DNA of 64,000 bases, taken from NCBI GenBank assembly GCA_019321725.1, contig CM033118.1, positions 18,883,815 through 18,947,814 on the forward strand, in the 5' to 3' direction. Source of the stretch: Paulownia fortunei. Its lineage: Eukaryota; Streptophyta; Magnoliopsida; Lamiales; Paulowniaceae. Of the stretch, positions 24,209 to 36,545 are shown piece after piece; position 1 is the stretch's first letter, and each line of letters opens with the position of its first letter. Position numbers and translations under genes: made by a program. Under the pieces are notes generated by a model that saw only the letters and a program-made list of their open reading frames with translations, ran no database searches and was not told the origin of the DNA.

Positions 24209-25732
24209 TGCTACAACTTTAAGGTTGCAAACCCAAGTGCAGGTTGTAGTAAGTAATAAATTTCTCGTGAGTCCGAGGTCGATGCACAGGGAAGTTGTTT
24301 GAAGAATTCAAGTTTATATTTCTAAAAAGATGGAGTTTATGTGAATCAAAATATATGAACAATTAATGTATGATGTAACTAAAGAAAAATCAAAATAATA
24401 AAAGTATTGAGGATTAGGGATCCACTCTTGAGTTTTGGATAGAGAAATGATTATTTATTATTTTTACCTCTATTAATTGCCACAATTGGAATCCATACAT
24501 AATGAAGGTTCCAATGGGAATATATTATCAAGTAACTCATGCAATAAGGTAATCATGATATTTTCTTACTATTGCAAATTATCTCTTAACGCCAACACTT
24601 ATTTATGGGATCAAGTATTTATGTATACCTTCGTCAACAACAAATCAAGGCACATTAGCAGTCGGTCGGGTAAAACTGTACAATAAGCTAAATGAACCCA
24701 AGTATTTGTTGTGCCATTGGAGATACATAAATCAAGAATCACCACAAAACAAGTAGGGTTTAGATCAAAAATAAAAATAATGATACAACATACTTAAACA
24801 ATTTCTACCCTTATAACCATTTCTCTTCCTCCATTAAGAGATTCACCCTTTTTCCTCAGCAAAATAAAGTTTAGAAAGACATAATAAAAGTAACAAAGAT
24901 AAAAATATAAGAGAAACTAGAGAATGCATTTCTATTACTACTAGAAAACTTACAATACTAGAAAACATACAAACTAGATAACTTAGCCTAAAGAAACCCT
25001 CTACCCTGGATACATGGCCTATTTATAGTACTTGGAGTAAGCTAGAGGCCAAACAAATAATGGAGGGGTTAATCAAGTGGTATGCTAGTTGCCAAGAGTT
25101 GGTAAGTTGTTACACAAATTTCTCATCTACTGAATTGAATTACATTTTTTGGTCAGATACAACCATATTTTGAAGATACGTGAAGAATCAAAATTGTAGA
25201 TCTTTCAGCGCTGATATATTTTCATATATATTTTGTCAAATTTGGCAATCGGATGAAGGCGATATGGTCAAATTACCGAGTCATGTCCAAGAGCCACCCT
25301 GTAACATCAGCAGCAACTTGCAGCTTATGGTTTTACCATTTCAACACATTTTCACACCATCTTGTCTTCAGCAAACTTGTTTATTTACCTCTTGGGTATA
25401 ACATATCCAAATTTTAGATCAAAATAAATTTGGGCTCAAGATATATAACCGAATTGGTAAAATAAGTCAATACTGGGCTGAACTCTGATCCGAATTTTAG
25501 TGATTCATTTTGTGCAACTACTTGGATGAATTTTCTGCTATCATCAACACTGAATTGGGCTGAGCCTCCAACATAAAAGTTGTACCTCTATCTCTTGGAT
25601 TTCAAATGAAATAAGCTTCAGGTCCATAGAGCTTTTGATCATGAAGTTATGCTCAAATTACAAAAATTGCACAAGTCTGGATACATGCTTCCATTTATTC
25701 CCTAACACAAAATATTAATAAAACAATAATAT
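24209..25732 (-). repeat. 5' LTR of right-arm element, outer end truncated
   Basis: It matches the left LTR inverted, starting TGCTAC next to the primer site. It lacks the outermost ~70 bp of the left LTR (TGATAAGTGC onward) and has a short deletion near 25,010, next to the TATA region (TATTTATAG at about 25,020-25,028). Confidence 0.85.
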
Positions 25733-25764
25733 CAAAGGCCTACTAAATATCAAAGGCCTACTAA
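25729..25764. repeat. 18-bp tandem duplication at the right palindrome border
   Basis: ATATCAAAGGCCTACTAA occurs twice in direct succession exactly where the truncated LTR ends. This is typical of filler DNA at a repaired break. Confidence 0.85.
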
Positions 25765-25787
25765 AAACCCAATAAATCATAATTTCT

Positions 25788-25881
25788 GAGTCCCTAAATC
25801 TAGTGGCACTTTCTTTTTTTGATTTTGTTTCTGGTTTGTTTATTAGTACCTCTCGAATAGCATTTGCTTTTATAACTGTTT
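25788..25881 (+). repeat. fragment of CYP71A upstream DNA
   Basis: GAGTCCCTAAATCTAGTGGCACTTTC, TGTTTCTGGTTTGTTT and CCTCGAATAG.ATTTGC match 46,102-46,199 upstream of the second P450 in order and spacing. They match 57,737-57,800 upstream of the third P450 only over the first half. This stray copy is therefore closer to unit A. Confidence 0.75.
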
Positions 25882-28800
25882 AGCCATCTAGAGAGTTCCA
25901 TTTTTCCTTAGCAAGATTGAGTCGATAGCCTGCTCTCCCACCGATATGTACACACATAATGGCTCGCCAATAGTTAGCTTGATAAGCAAAGCTAATTTAG
26001 CCCGAAATTCCTCAAGTCCCTCAAAAGTCTTCTAACACTCATATGTCTATTCAAATTTGTTTGCTTTCCTCAGTATTTTGAAGAAAAATATGCTCTTTTG
26101 TATCGACCTGGATATGAAACAAATCAGAGCTGCTCTATGACCTGTAAGCCATTAGACCTCGTTAATATTTTTTGGAGGCTCTATTTCTCGTTTGCCTTTA
26201 CTTTTTTGGGTTTATTTCAACTCATCTCTTAGTGACCATATAGCCTAAAAACTTCATCGGCCTGACTCCAAAGGGGCACTTAGTCAGATTAAGCTTCATG
26301 CAATATTTTCTAAGTATTTCAAAGGTTTCAGCCAGATCAGCTATATGGGATTCGACCTTTCTACTTTTTGACTAGCATGTCATCTACATCTACCTCCCTA
26401 TTTTGCCCAAGCTAGTCTCTAAACATCTGATTCATTAATTTTTGGTAAGTAGCACTTGCATTCTTAAGTTTAGAGGCATGATAACAAAATAATAAGTACC
26501 CGTTGAAGCTATGAAGCTAACCCTTTTTTAATCCTCTAAAGCTAGCATTATCTGATGTATCCTTAAGACTCATCCATCATGTTAAGTAACTCACATCCTG
26601 ATGTGGAATTCATGAGATGATCTATCATGGGCAGAGGATGGTGATCTTTAGGATATTCCTTGTTTAAGTCTCGAAAGTCGATCCACATCTTCCGCTTCCC
26701 CGCTACTTGGGAACCAACATTACATTGGACAAGCATTTTTGGAAACTGAATCTTCTTATTGTGGGCTGGTCTCTAACAATTTCTTGAATGATCTAGACTT
26801 ATCTCTACTAAATCATAAGCTAACAATGCAAACATATCTATATTTCCCCTGAAAACTATATTAACAAATCAGTCAATCCTGACTCGAGCTGCATTCTAAT
26901 CCGAGTAGTCTTTCCCTTGCAACCCAGAATCAATTCAATAGTTAGTTATCAACTCATCATAGGGCTGGATGTGAGGTGTGGGCATAGCATCCAACTTAGC
27001 AGCTACTTCATTCCCCTTGCTATCTTTAGGACAATCTATATCCATGGCCCCTCGATCCCATTTTGTAATGGCCTTCATATAGTATTTTTGTGATGCATAT
27101 TAAACTCCTTCCATCTCATCTACCTCACCTCCCACTGGGAACTTTAATATATTGAGCATAGATATGCTGATTATAACATTGTACGCAAATGGGGCATCAA
27201 CTAAACCACACATCCTGGTCTTCCTAAAGGGTTCAGACCCTATGGACATGGGCAAAATCACCTGCCCCATGGGCTGAACTGTTCCACCAATAATTCCAAA
27301 GAATATCAATTGCGGCTCAATATCTAGATCCATTAGCTTATATCCTTCATTGAAAAAGAATATCTAGTGAGCTCCCTGTGTCAATAAATACCCTAGCCAC
27401 GCCATAATTCATAAAGATAGCTATAATGACCACTACGCTATTATGGGGAACATATAGTCCCCTGGTATATTATGGCCAAAATTAGATGATAGGTGTTTAT
27501 ACCACCTAATTGATCTCTTGATACTGGCTCGCCCCATACTGGAGTTGAGCTATTCTAAGTAGGCTATTTGACCTCTATTGGAGTCCCCATCAGTAGGTCC
27601 TGCCACTATCATCATTTATTTCCTAGGGGCCTGAGCCAGAATCTCCCCCCGTCTAGCTCTGTCTTCTTACTGGTTCTCTGCTTCTTCTCTTCTAAAAGAA
27701 AGTATATTTTGACTTATTCGTTTAGGACCATGGAGTTGGTCATACTTTCTATATATGAACTCCTCCAAATGTCTAGCCAAGATCAATCTCTCTATCTCAT
27801 CTTTTAGATGATTTTTATCGTCTATTGTATGATCATAATCACTATGAAATCTACAAAACTTGTCTGACTTAGCTTTTGAGGGACTTGTGAGTAAGTCCTG
27901 GGCTGTTGCAACTTCTCATGGCTCTCTACTACTATGAGAACTTGCTAGTGAGTATATTTCTCATACCTGAGTTGGGGCCCTATTTCTCATTCTTGCTTTG
28001 ATTTTTTAGTAGGGCCACTTTCTTAATATATTTATCCTTCTTATTTTTACATTTCTTCCATCCTTCGTCTTTTTTCATTCTTTGGGCCTCTTCCACATTA
28101 ATGTACTTTTCAACACATGCCAACAAATTATCAAAACTCCGAGCAGGCTTCTTGGCTAATATCTTAAAGAATTTATCGTCGTGGAGTCGCCAAGGTAGCA
28201 TATTAGAGAGCGCGTCCTGCATGGCTGAAGGAACCTCCAATATAGTTGAGGTGAATCTCTATATGTAGCTTTTTTATGCCTCACTTTCATTATGTCGAAG
28301 GTTGAAAAACATCAAGGCAACTTTCTGGTACCTTCTCGAGTTGGCAAACTGAAGTAAGGATGTTGAATTGAATTCTTCAAATGAATAGATAAAGTTAATA
28401 GGAAGTTGAATGAACCATTGATGGGCGAACTTAGTAAAAATAGTAAGGAATACCTTGCACTTCACCTGTACAAGAAGGCCGAGTTCTCAAATCTACCTAG
28501 ATGATCCCAATGATCAAAGGTTTTGTCGTACTAATTACTCAATGGCCTAAAGCTGGCAGATAGTTAATCAACTCATGAGAAAAAGGGATCACCTTCTTAT
28601 GAACCATAATTTCTCCTGCCATCCGCGCTTGTTAATTTCTCTCATCTCCATGTGGAGATCCTTAACCCTTCCAGAGAGGCTAGGCTGAGTCCTCTAGATA
28701 GTCCACTCCTGATGTACTAAGGTGCTCTCTTTCTCTAATGCATCGATCTCCTAGTTGGGCTTCTTTACCCTCCCAGCCGCATTACTTCCCTCAACCTATG

Positions 28801-29200
28801 GTGGCGGAGGCAAATTAGCCATCTCTCTGTGCTACAAAGCCACACCCACCGTGGCGATGATCAATACGGTTAGTTGCTCCAACATAAGTTGTCCCAATCT
28901 GCCCGAAGAGGTCTCAGTCTTAGGCTCCACTTGAGGGATTGGTGTTGCATGGCGAGGAAGAGTTGCCAGAGTAATAAGTGGTGGGCCATCTCCCTCATCG
29001 AGTTTCTGTTCTTTATGATTCTTATCTTACTCTTGGTTTTGGAGCAATTCCTCATTTAGATTGTGTTGCAAATCTCTATCAGCCATATTCTGATGCCTTA
29101 GCTCAATTTGTACTTTCAATCCTTATCAATAACACCTACAAAACAAAGGTTAGGGATGCTGATAGTTTACCAATAAAAATCTTACGATACTTAAGTCAGC
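25882..29200 (-). pseudogene. decayed Tat-like Ty3/gypsy element (gag-PR-RT relics)
   Basis: Reading the minus strand from 29.2 kb down, I find a proline-rich gag N-terminus (ANLPPPP near 28,800) and a gag core (28,465-27,980) with HQWFIQLP, SFEEF and PARSFDNLLACVEKYI. A zinc-finger relic follows near 27,780-27,870 (KFCRFHSDYDHT, then DEIERLI) with the last His/Cys ligands lost. The aspartic protease (VFIDTGSSLDILF, about 27,350-27,400) and a following domain (27,333-27,100) come next, then RT relics (KWRMWIDFRDLNKE, DHHPLPMIDHLMNS, about 26,720-26,560; LTKCPFGV near 26,280). Many stops and frameshifts are present. The gag and PR style is that of the Tat/Retand-like gypsy branch. LTRs were not found. 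Confidence 0.8.
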
Positions 29201-29750
29201 GACTATTCCAAAAAGAATGGTGAAAGAAAAGTAATATGCTCGAATATATGCGCATAAAGTGAAAATATAACTTATGTTCTCTAAAAGTTTATATAGTAAG
29301 GCAAACAAGATAATTGAGAGAGAAAAGGACTCAATTGCTTCTTTAGATAAATATTATCAAGTAAATTTGCCACTTTAAATTCAATTAAGATAAAATTCTT
29401 TTTTCTTACCCGACATTCAATTAGAATTGAACTAGGATATGTCCTAGAAATAGATAGGGTTTTTAATATCTCACTTGGCATGAGTTGAGATGATTTGCTC
29501 GAATCCATCCATGTCAATCAATATGAGCCCATCCAAGTTAACACCAATGAATCCTCAGCTCGGCCAATCAAATCAGTTATACCTCAATAACCATTCTTAG
29601 CAAGTCGTGGAAAGCTAAAATAATAACAACATAGGAGCCTGAGCACACAAGAAATTCGAAATTAAGAACCAACCATCCCACGATATCCCAAACCAATTGA
29701 ACCCAATATTAACTAGATCAAATTTAAACCGCATTAATCTAGATAAATGT

Positions 29751-30400
29751 CTTTTGTTAGTTACATCAATTATATTGGAAGGGGTCATTGTATCATTTTT
29801 TTAGAAAGTGACAAGAAACACAGAGAGGTTCTCTCTTCTTCTTCTTCTATTTTTTATGATTTTATAATAAACAAAGTTTCCTACTTGAAATGCTTAATCA
29901 AATAATAGTAACAACATATAAAGAACTTAAACGTGGAACATTCAAACAATAACTTTTCTAAAAAGAAATGTATACTTTTGGAGTTTATGTGAAGAATCTA
30001 AACTTATCCAGAAATTTTATGTGCATTAAGTAGGTATTTTTTTTTTCATTTTACTCTTTTTTTTTTCTTTCAAGTCACTTTCTCTCTTAATTATCTAAGA
30101 AAATCATTGTCTCTTTTGTTTTTTTCTGTAAATTTATCATTCATGTTTCTTTTTTGAAAAATTCCAAAATAAAATTTTATTTCCTAAAGTAATACTACAG
30201 TAAAACTAACTTTAACTACTACTTTTATAATAATATTATTCAATAATAGAAAAATCCTAGTTTAACCAAATCATACAATCATACGACAAATGCAACAAAA
30301 TATGTCTTGCGATGGGTTATTCTTTTGGAGTATACTTCAATTTTAATAAAAGTATAATTTACTTGTGATGTAATTAACTTAAGTTTGACGGTGATAGGAA
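29751..30400 (+). repeat. diverged direct repeat, copy 1
   Basis: Shared ordered blocks with 32,270-33,000 include GAAGGGGTCATT-type, CTCTTCTTCTTC, AACAAAGTTTCC(T/C)ACTTGAAAT, TTTTATGTGCATTAAGTAGGTATTT and AGAAAAATCCT. Divergence is visible by eye. Confidence 0.75.
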
Positions 30401-31604
30401 TTTTTCATACTTTCTCTCTTTTAAGTATCATGTAAACCTTACTATTGAGTAAAAAATATATCTGCAATATCTATAAGATATTATACCGTGTTGATTATTT
30501 GAGTTTAGTCCAAAAAATTTATTCATCCTTTTAATAATGTAAGTTTTGCGCATAACTTTTGAATGCAAACACGACAAAATTACCAATTAGGTCAATTCAA
30601 CTTTATGTTTTATCGTGAATTGGGTCACTGACCAAATTCTTAAATTTCAATTGATTTTGGTTGTTTAATATCTATTTTGAAATAGTTAATAATGCATGAT
30701 CTCAGCAATGAGTTTAAAATACACTTCTATAATACCCACATTTACAAAATCATATTTATTCCACGTTCACAAAATTGCATTTCAATATTTTTTTTATTTT
30801 TTTATTTAAACTCAAATTAGATTCAAGTTTCTACAATTCAATATATATATATATATAAACTTATTTAATTCGAGTTGTAAAATTTATAAGAGCATGCTAA
30901 AAATAATACATATATAAAATTATATCATTATAAAAGTGAAATATCACTTATCTCAACTGCAAATAAATTCTCTTGTTGTCCAAGCTCCCTTTCCTCGTTT
31001 AAGCTAAGTTTAAAAGAATATAAAAATCATAAATCTATAAAATATTAAATTGAATATTCATACCAAGTCTTACTTACAACTAATATTCTGAATTTAAAAC
31101 CTCCATTTAATCTACCTAATTAAACAATAATAGACATACCCATTTTTTTTTGTAGCATATATCCCATAATTTTACAAGAATGGATGTTTACTAAATTAAA
31201 CCATTCAGTGACTCTGCACGTTCGAGGAATTAATGTAAATGGCAACCAATATTTTTCTCTATTTAATCACCACCAATATTTATTATTTAAATAATAATAG
31301 AGATTTATCCCATAACAATTCAATCAAGGAAGTAATTATAAATTTAAGAACAAAAGAACAGGGATGCATGTACTGACCTTTTGGCGCAATAGATTACCTC
31401 TAGTCTTTTCTTCTTTTACTCTGTCTTTTTTATTTTTTTGAATTTAATTTCCAACCTTTTATTTCATATCTTTTCTTTTTGTTTGTACGATTTCTTTTTC
31501 CTTCAAAAGTGAGCATATTTTATTTTTGATTGACTTTTTTTCTTATGAATGAACAAAAATTTCTTTTTCTATATATATATACAAAATGTTGGGTTTATAT
31601 TCAA

Positions 31605-32032
31605 TCACTGTTTTTATAATCGGATCACATCGACTGATTTAACCAGTTCGATCGGGGATCAATGGTCAGATTGGTTCGTTTGGCTACAAATGATCGATGT
31701 ATAAGTTGAATCGGTTAAAATCGATCAAAAACTGATTAGAACTAATTTTATATTTTTTTATTTTTTTAAAAAGTTTAAATTTGATATTTAATTATATATA
31801 TGTTGTTATTTGAATTTTGAACTTTGATAAATATATTATTTAGTTGGTTATGTATAATTTTTTTACCTTTAAAATTTAGTGCATATTATTTAGTCTATTA
31901 CATTACGATTTTACAAAATATAAAAAAAATATAATTAATTTTTATTAAATCGATCGGATCGATCCGATCGATTGAAGTGTTAATCGATAATAATGTCGAT
32001 TTGATCACCAATCCGATTATCAAAATACTATA
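31605..32032. mobile_element. small TIR element (MITE)
   Basis: The left end TTTTTATAATCGGATCACATCGAC is an imperfect inverted match to the right end GTCGATTTGATCACCAATCCGATTATCAAAATAC. The interior is AT-rich with GATCGATCCGATCGATT-type words and no coding capacity. Confidence 0.5.
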
Positions 32033-32269
32033 ATCAATTCTCTCAAACATTATATTAGTCTATCTAATTAACTCATCTGTACATTGTACACATATCTATC
32101 TTTTATTTTTCTCTCTTTTTTTTTTAATTTTTTATTAATAAATCTAATCCTATATCAAGTAAATGCCCCAGGCGTTATGGTAAACCTAAAATAATCTACA
32201 AGAAGACCATCTTTTGAAATATATGCATGAATTGATATACGGCCAACTCAATTATTAGTCTTAACAAAT

Positions 32270-33000
32270 GTTGGTTTTTATATCAATTTTATTGAAAGGG
32301 GTCATTCTATAAATCTTAAAAAAGTGACGACTAGAAACGGAGGTCGCTCTTCTTCTTCAATTTATTTTATCATTTTATAATGAACAAAGTTTCCCACTTG
32401 AAATACTTATATAAATTTATTATAATAACAACATATGAAGAACTAATCTTGGAACATTGAAATATTAAATTTCCAAAAAACAAATGTATAATTCTGGAGT
32501 TTAATGTAAAGAATCTAAACTTACATTTGTCTCTTTAGTATGTTTATATGACATCTTCTGAGAAATTTTATGTGCATTAAGTAGGTATTTGTTTTTTGTG
32601 TTTTCATTTTACTATTCTTTTTATGTTTTTTCAAGTCACTTTCTCTCTTATCTAAGAAAATTTTCTCTTTTATTTTTCCCAAATTTAACCATTCTTCATT
32701 TTTTTTTTTTGAGAAAATCCCAAACTAAAAGTATATTTTCTAAAATAAAAATTTTTTATTTACATTTTTTCAGGTATAGACTTATTTAAAGTAATAATAC
32801 AACACTACGAACTTGAACTATTATTTTTGAGAACAATATTATTAAAAAAATAGAAAAATCCTTATCATAAGGCAAATGCAATAACAGGGCTTGTGATTGC
32901 TCATTCTCTTGGAGTGTACTTCAATCTTAATACAAGTGTAATACTTATAGTGTAATTAACTTGAGTTCAATATGGATTGAAATTTTTCCAAACTCTCTCT
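32270..33000 (+). repeat. diverged direct repeat, copy 2
   Basis: This is the partner of 29,751-30,400 in the same orientation. The copies are about 2.5 kb apart, with a TIR element between them. Confidence 0.75.
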
Positions 33001-33043
33001 TTTAAGGTATATCATCTAAAATTTAGTAAAATTACGATATTCT

Positions 33044-33285
33044 ACTCCTTCAGTCTCAAATTTGTGACTTTTATATCTTTTTTTGAAATACACCATATAA
33101 AATTTGATTTCTTAAAATATTTTTTAAAAAAATAAATTTTTACTTTAAATAATAATGATATGACACTACTAACTATTAATTATTATTTTTTAAAATTAAT
33201 ATACATAAAATTAATATTTTTCTGACTATCATATAACACTCCGTACTAAATTAAAATGCAAAGAACAAACAAAGTAATAAAGAAA
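33044..33285. repeat. MITE-like repeat, copy 2
   Basis: It starts ACTCCTTCAGTCTCAAATTTGTGAC and shares ordered blocks with 4,478-4,700 and about 39,527-39,670. Confidence 0.4.
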
Positions 33286-33812
33286 ATCATGTTAATATCG
33301 AGTAGAGAAATTACAATAGAACAAATATTATAATATGGCGACCAACTCTGTCCTATTAACCCCACGGACGGCTTGTGGTGGATATTTCAAAAGGCGCAGA
33401 GGAGTCAAGAATTCAGTTGTCATCTGAGCAAACATTTCACACACACATCTTACGAGGGATGATAATTTCCGAACCACTTCATTTGAAGAGAATTTTTAAA
33501 ATTATTAAAAAAATTAAAAAAAATTTTAATTTGTTATTTTTAAATTCATCTTATTTAATATATAATATTATATTTAAAAAAATATATATTTTTAAAAAAT
33601 AAATTTAATGGATCTAAGTGATTTAATTCAATAAACCGAATTCAAGACAGAACTGAGTATTGAATCCTTAAAAATGATCTTGAATCCTTGAAAATATTAA
33701 TGTTTGATAATTTCGCTCCAAATTTGTCGGTTGCCATCCTACACCAACTGCATAACTAGAGAGAGAAAGCGAACATTTCACACACACACCACACACACCA
33801 GACTGCATAACT

Positions 33813-33814
<2 letters not shown>

Positions 33815-33850
<36 letters not shown>
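33815..33850 (+). repeat. AG microsatellite in the 5' leader of the reductase gene
   Basis: Eighteen AG units lie immediately before the ATG at 33,852, preceded by a CA-rich stretch (33,780-33,799). GA repeats in 5' leaders are common in plant genes and may bind GAGA-type BPC factors. Confidence 0.9.
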
Positions 33851-33854
<4 letters not shown>

Positions 33855-34933
33855 AGTGGAGGAGCATCAGGAAAAGTGGTGTGCGTAACAGGAGCATCAG
33901 GCTACGTAGCGTCATGGCTGGTTAAGGTTTTGCTGGAGCGTGGTTATACTGTTAAAGCCACTGTTCGCAACCTCAGTCAGTTCAATTTCTCTCTTTTCTC
34001 TCTATTATTTATCTATATCATCTGTGCTATTTATAAGTAGAGAGGACTCTCTTTAGTATGGTCAAATCTATTGTCCAAATATTTAAATTAATTATTCTGA
34101 TTCGTATATTATTACATACAATTAAAACATATGGCAGAAGTAATATATTATTGTTAAGCCGATTTTTAAAAAATTATATTAAATTTAATATTGCAATGAA
34201 AAATTAAATACTCAGCAGAAAAGTAAAAATTGATTAAGCAATTTTTAATGTGTTTCAAGTATGAGATCACGTCCCAAAAAAAAATAAAAATTTATTATTA
34301 AAAGATAATTTATATAATACAAATTATAGAATTTATAAATAAATTAAAGAGTGAATGATAAATTAAAGTCAAAAGTGAACTAAATAAAAAATATAAAGTG
34401 GAAAATAATCCTAAAGATAGAAATGTCATTCATCTCGGACTGAAAATTTGAAAGGATTGATATCACTTTATATAGTCTAAGTTTGATGTTTGGGTTTGGG
34501 CCCCAAAAGTTACCAATAGTATTTGGAAGAAGAGGACCCATATTCTAATAGATTTAGACCAAAGTCAACATACACCCATGTCCGACTTGCCTGACGCAGA
34601 GTTGGCATGGGGTTGTATTTGGTTTGGGTTTATATACGCCCAAACACTTGATAAATCTTTCTATATAAAATAAATTAAGAATTTATATAATTTTAGTTTA
34701 TTTTCTTCCAGTAGAAATATGACAAGTAGTATTGCTCATGCTACAATACGTGGCAACTGACCAGTCAGCAGTAGCTAACTGTATGGAAAAATGAGTCAAC
34801 TAACTATATGAAAAAATGCGACTATATAGCAAATTACTAACTAAATGAAAGGATATATATATGTGTATTTAGGATAATCAACTCCACAAATATCGATCGA
34901 TACTTATCTAGTCAATTGCTGACTCAACAAAAT

Positions 34934-35075
34934 GACAGACGTGTCTGTTTAGTCCACATCAAATAGACATGTCTGTTTGGTCAATGTCAAATTAACACAC
35001 GTGTCTGTCCAATCATTGCTATATTTTCAATAATTGACTTTTGGTTATAATTTATCAATTATTATAAATAGACCC
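34934..35075 (+). repeat. tandem near-palindromes plus TATA box in intron 1 (LTR U3-like)
   Basis: Three ~30-bp units follow each other: ACAGACGTGTCTGTTTAGTC..., AGACATGTCTGTTTGGTC..., ACACACGTGTCTGTCC.... Each is centred on a palindrome or near-palindrome, one with a CACGTG core. TATAAATAGACC follows at 35,063. This is how the U3 of plant copia LTRs is often built, so a solo LTR may lie at roughly 34.7-35.3 kb. Ends and target duplication were not identified. Confidence 0.45.
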
Positions 35076-36475
35076 CCTGCAATTACAAAATATTTCCATT
35101 CTCATTCCTGTATTTTTCTTTTTACTTTCAAGTAATCTAAGAGAGTTTAAAATATTTTGTTGGTTCGTTATTCTTTATATTTGTAGTATTACTATCCAAG
35201 TAGGCGTTGTATCCTGCGAGATGATTGTGGAGATTTCGCTACGACACAGGCAATTTATTTAAAAAAAAAAAAAGTTTGACTATTGCTTGGACTATTGTTC
35301 TCAAACAATTATCTACACGAGATTTTCTAGCCATTTAAATTACACATGTTTTCCATTAGGATGTCATCGTTGGTACAAGCCTTTTGGCCTACCCTCTTGC
35401 ACATGAGTAGAACACTGCTTCATTGAATTTCAAATAATATTATTTTCAAGTTTAAAAGGGCTAGCCTGAAGACTTATTTGGAAGAACTATTTGAGCAGGA
35501 CTTGCAATCAAACAAGAAGAGAAAAATAAATATCATGAACATGCGAAAGAAATTATATATATTCTTACTAGATGTTTCTCGCTTAACTTGTAGAAAATTG
35601 AACGTGATCTTAAGGCCGCTTTATGTTCATAGATTAGTTGAAGGGAAAGAAGCAATATTAATGCAAAACTTATTTACATTTTATATAGAAGTGGGAATTC
35701 TCAAAATAGTGATTTAGCTACATTTTTATTTTTTCTTGGCTGGACTTCTACTTATTCGGATATTAGTGTAATGGTAAATCTTGGTTTTACTTATTTGCAT
35801 ATTTTAGGCAGAAGTGATAGAACCAGCAGTGAAAGGAACGCTTAACGTCCTCAGATCATGCAGCAAAGTACCGTCTGTTAGACGAGTGGTGGTGACATCC
35901 TCAATAGTTTCAGTTCTGTGCAACCGAAGCGCCAAAGGCCCTGATGTTTTAGTGGATGAAACCTGGTTTGCAGATGCGGTATTCTGTGAAGAAGCCAAGG
36001 TTTTTTCATGTCAGAGTATCAGCACTTTTACTTGTGTTCAGTTTTTATCCCTTCTTTCTGTTTTCTTTTCTGAGATTATCAAGGACAAGAATGAGGAAAT
36101 CGGGTAGTGAATTTTCCCTGTTTGTTTCTTCGATGCATGACAACATCTATGTTCAGCCTGTAAATGTTGAAGTTGATGACAGTGATTTTTGCAGAAAATA
36201 GGAATCTTTATATATGTCTGATCAAAGGGGCAGTATGGATATTTAGATTTTTCTTAGAGTGCATCCTAGATAGTTTGAATTGCTTATGTCCCTGGCACTG
36301 CAACTATATTGCTTGCAATGTTGGATCCTCCATCATCTTCATTTGTACACTTTGAGAACCATGAGTGTTATTTTAGACAATCACCTGGCTCACAAACTAA
36401 TAGAGATCCTGTGTACTAAAATATACAATTGGTTACTCGATCGATTTGTTACATCCTGCTGAGTGTGTGTGTATC

Positions 36476-36545
36476 TATATATATACATATATATACATAC
36501 ATATATATATATATGTATGTATGTATGAATAGATATATACATGTA
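36476..36545. repeat. TA/TATG microsatellite in reductase intron
   Basis: TATATATACATA and TGTATGTATGTATG arrays, partly self-complementary, lie within the intron between the second and third recognised exons. Confidence 0.8.

Larger units (their letters stand above)
17881..25732 (-). mobile_element. Athila-like Ty3/gypsy retrotransposon, inverted right arm (no 3' LTR)
   Basis: It mirrors the left arm from the centre outwards: 185-codon ORF, INT, RNase H, RT, PR, gag, primer site and 5' LTR on the minus strand. It ends at about 25,732 inside the LTR, so about 70 bp of the outer LTR terminus seen in the left arm are missing. Differences from the left arm are few near the centre and more frequent in gag and LTR. 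One scrambled tract lies at about 20,620-20,755 (RT/RNase H boundary). Confidence 0.9.
29201..33770. other. intergenic region with a diverged direct repeat and MITE-like pieces
   Basis: No gene is recognisable. It contains two copies of a ~600-bp segment (29,751-30,400 and 32,270-33,000), a terminal-inverted-repeat element (about 31,605-32,032) and a MITE-like piece (about 33,044-33,285). The rest is AT-rich. Confidence 0.6.
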
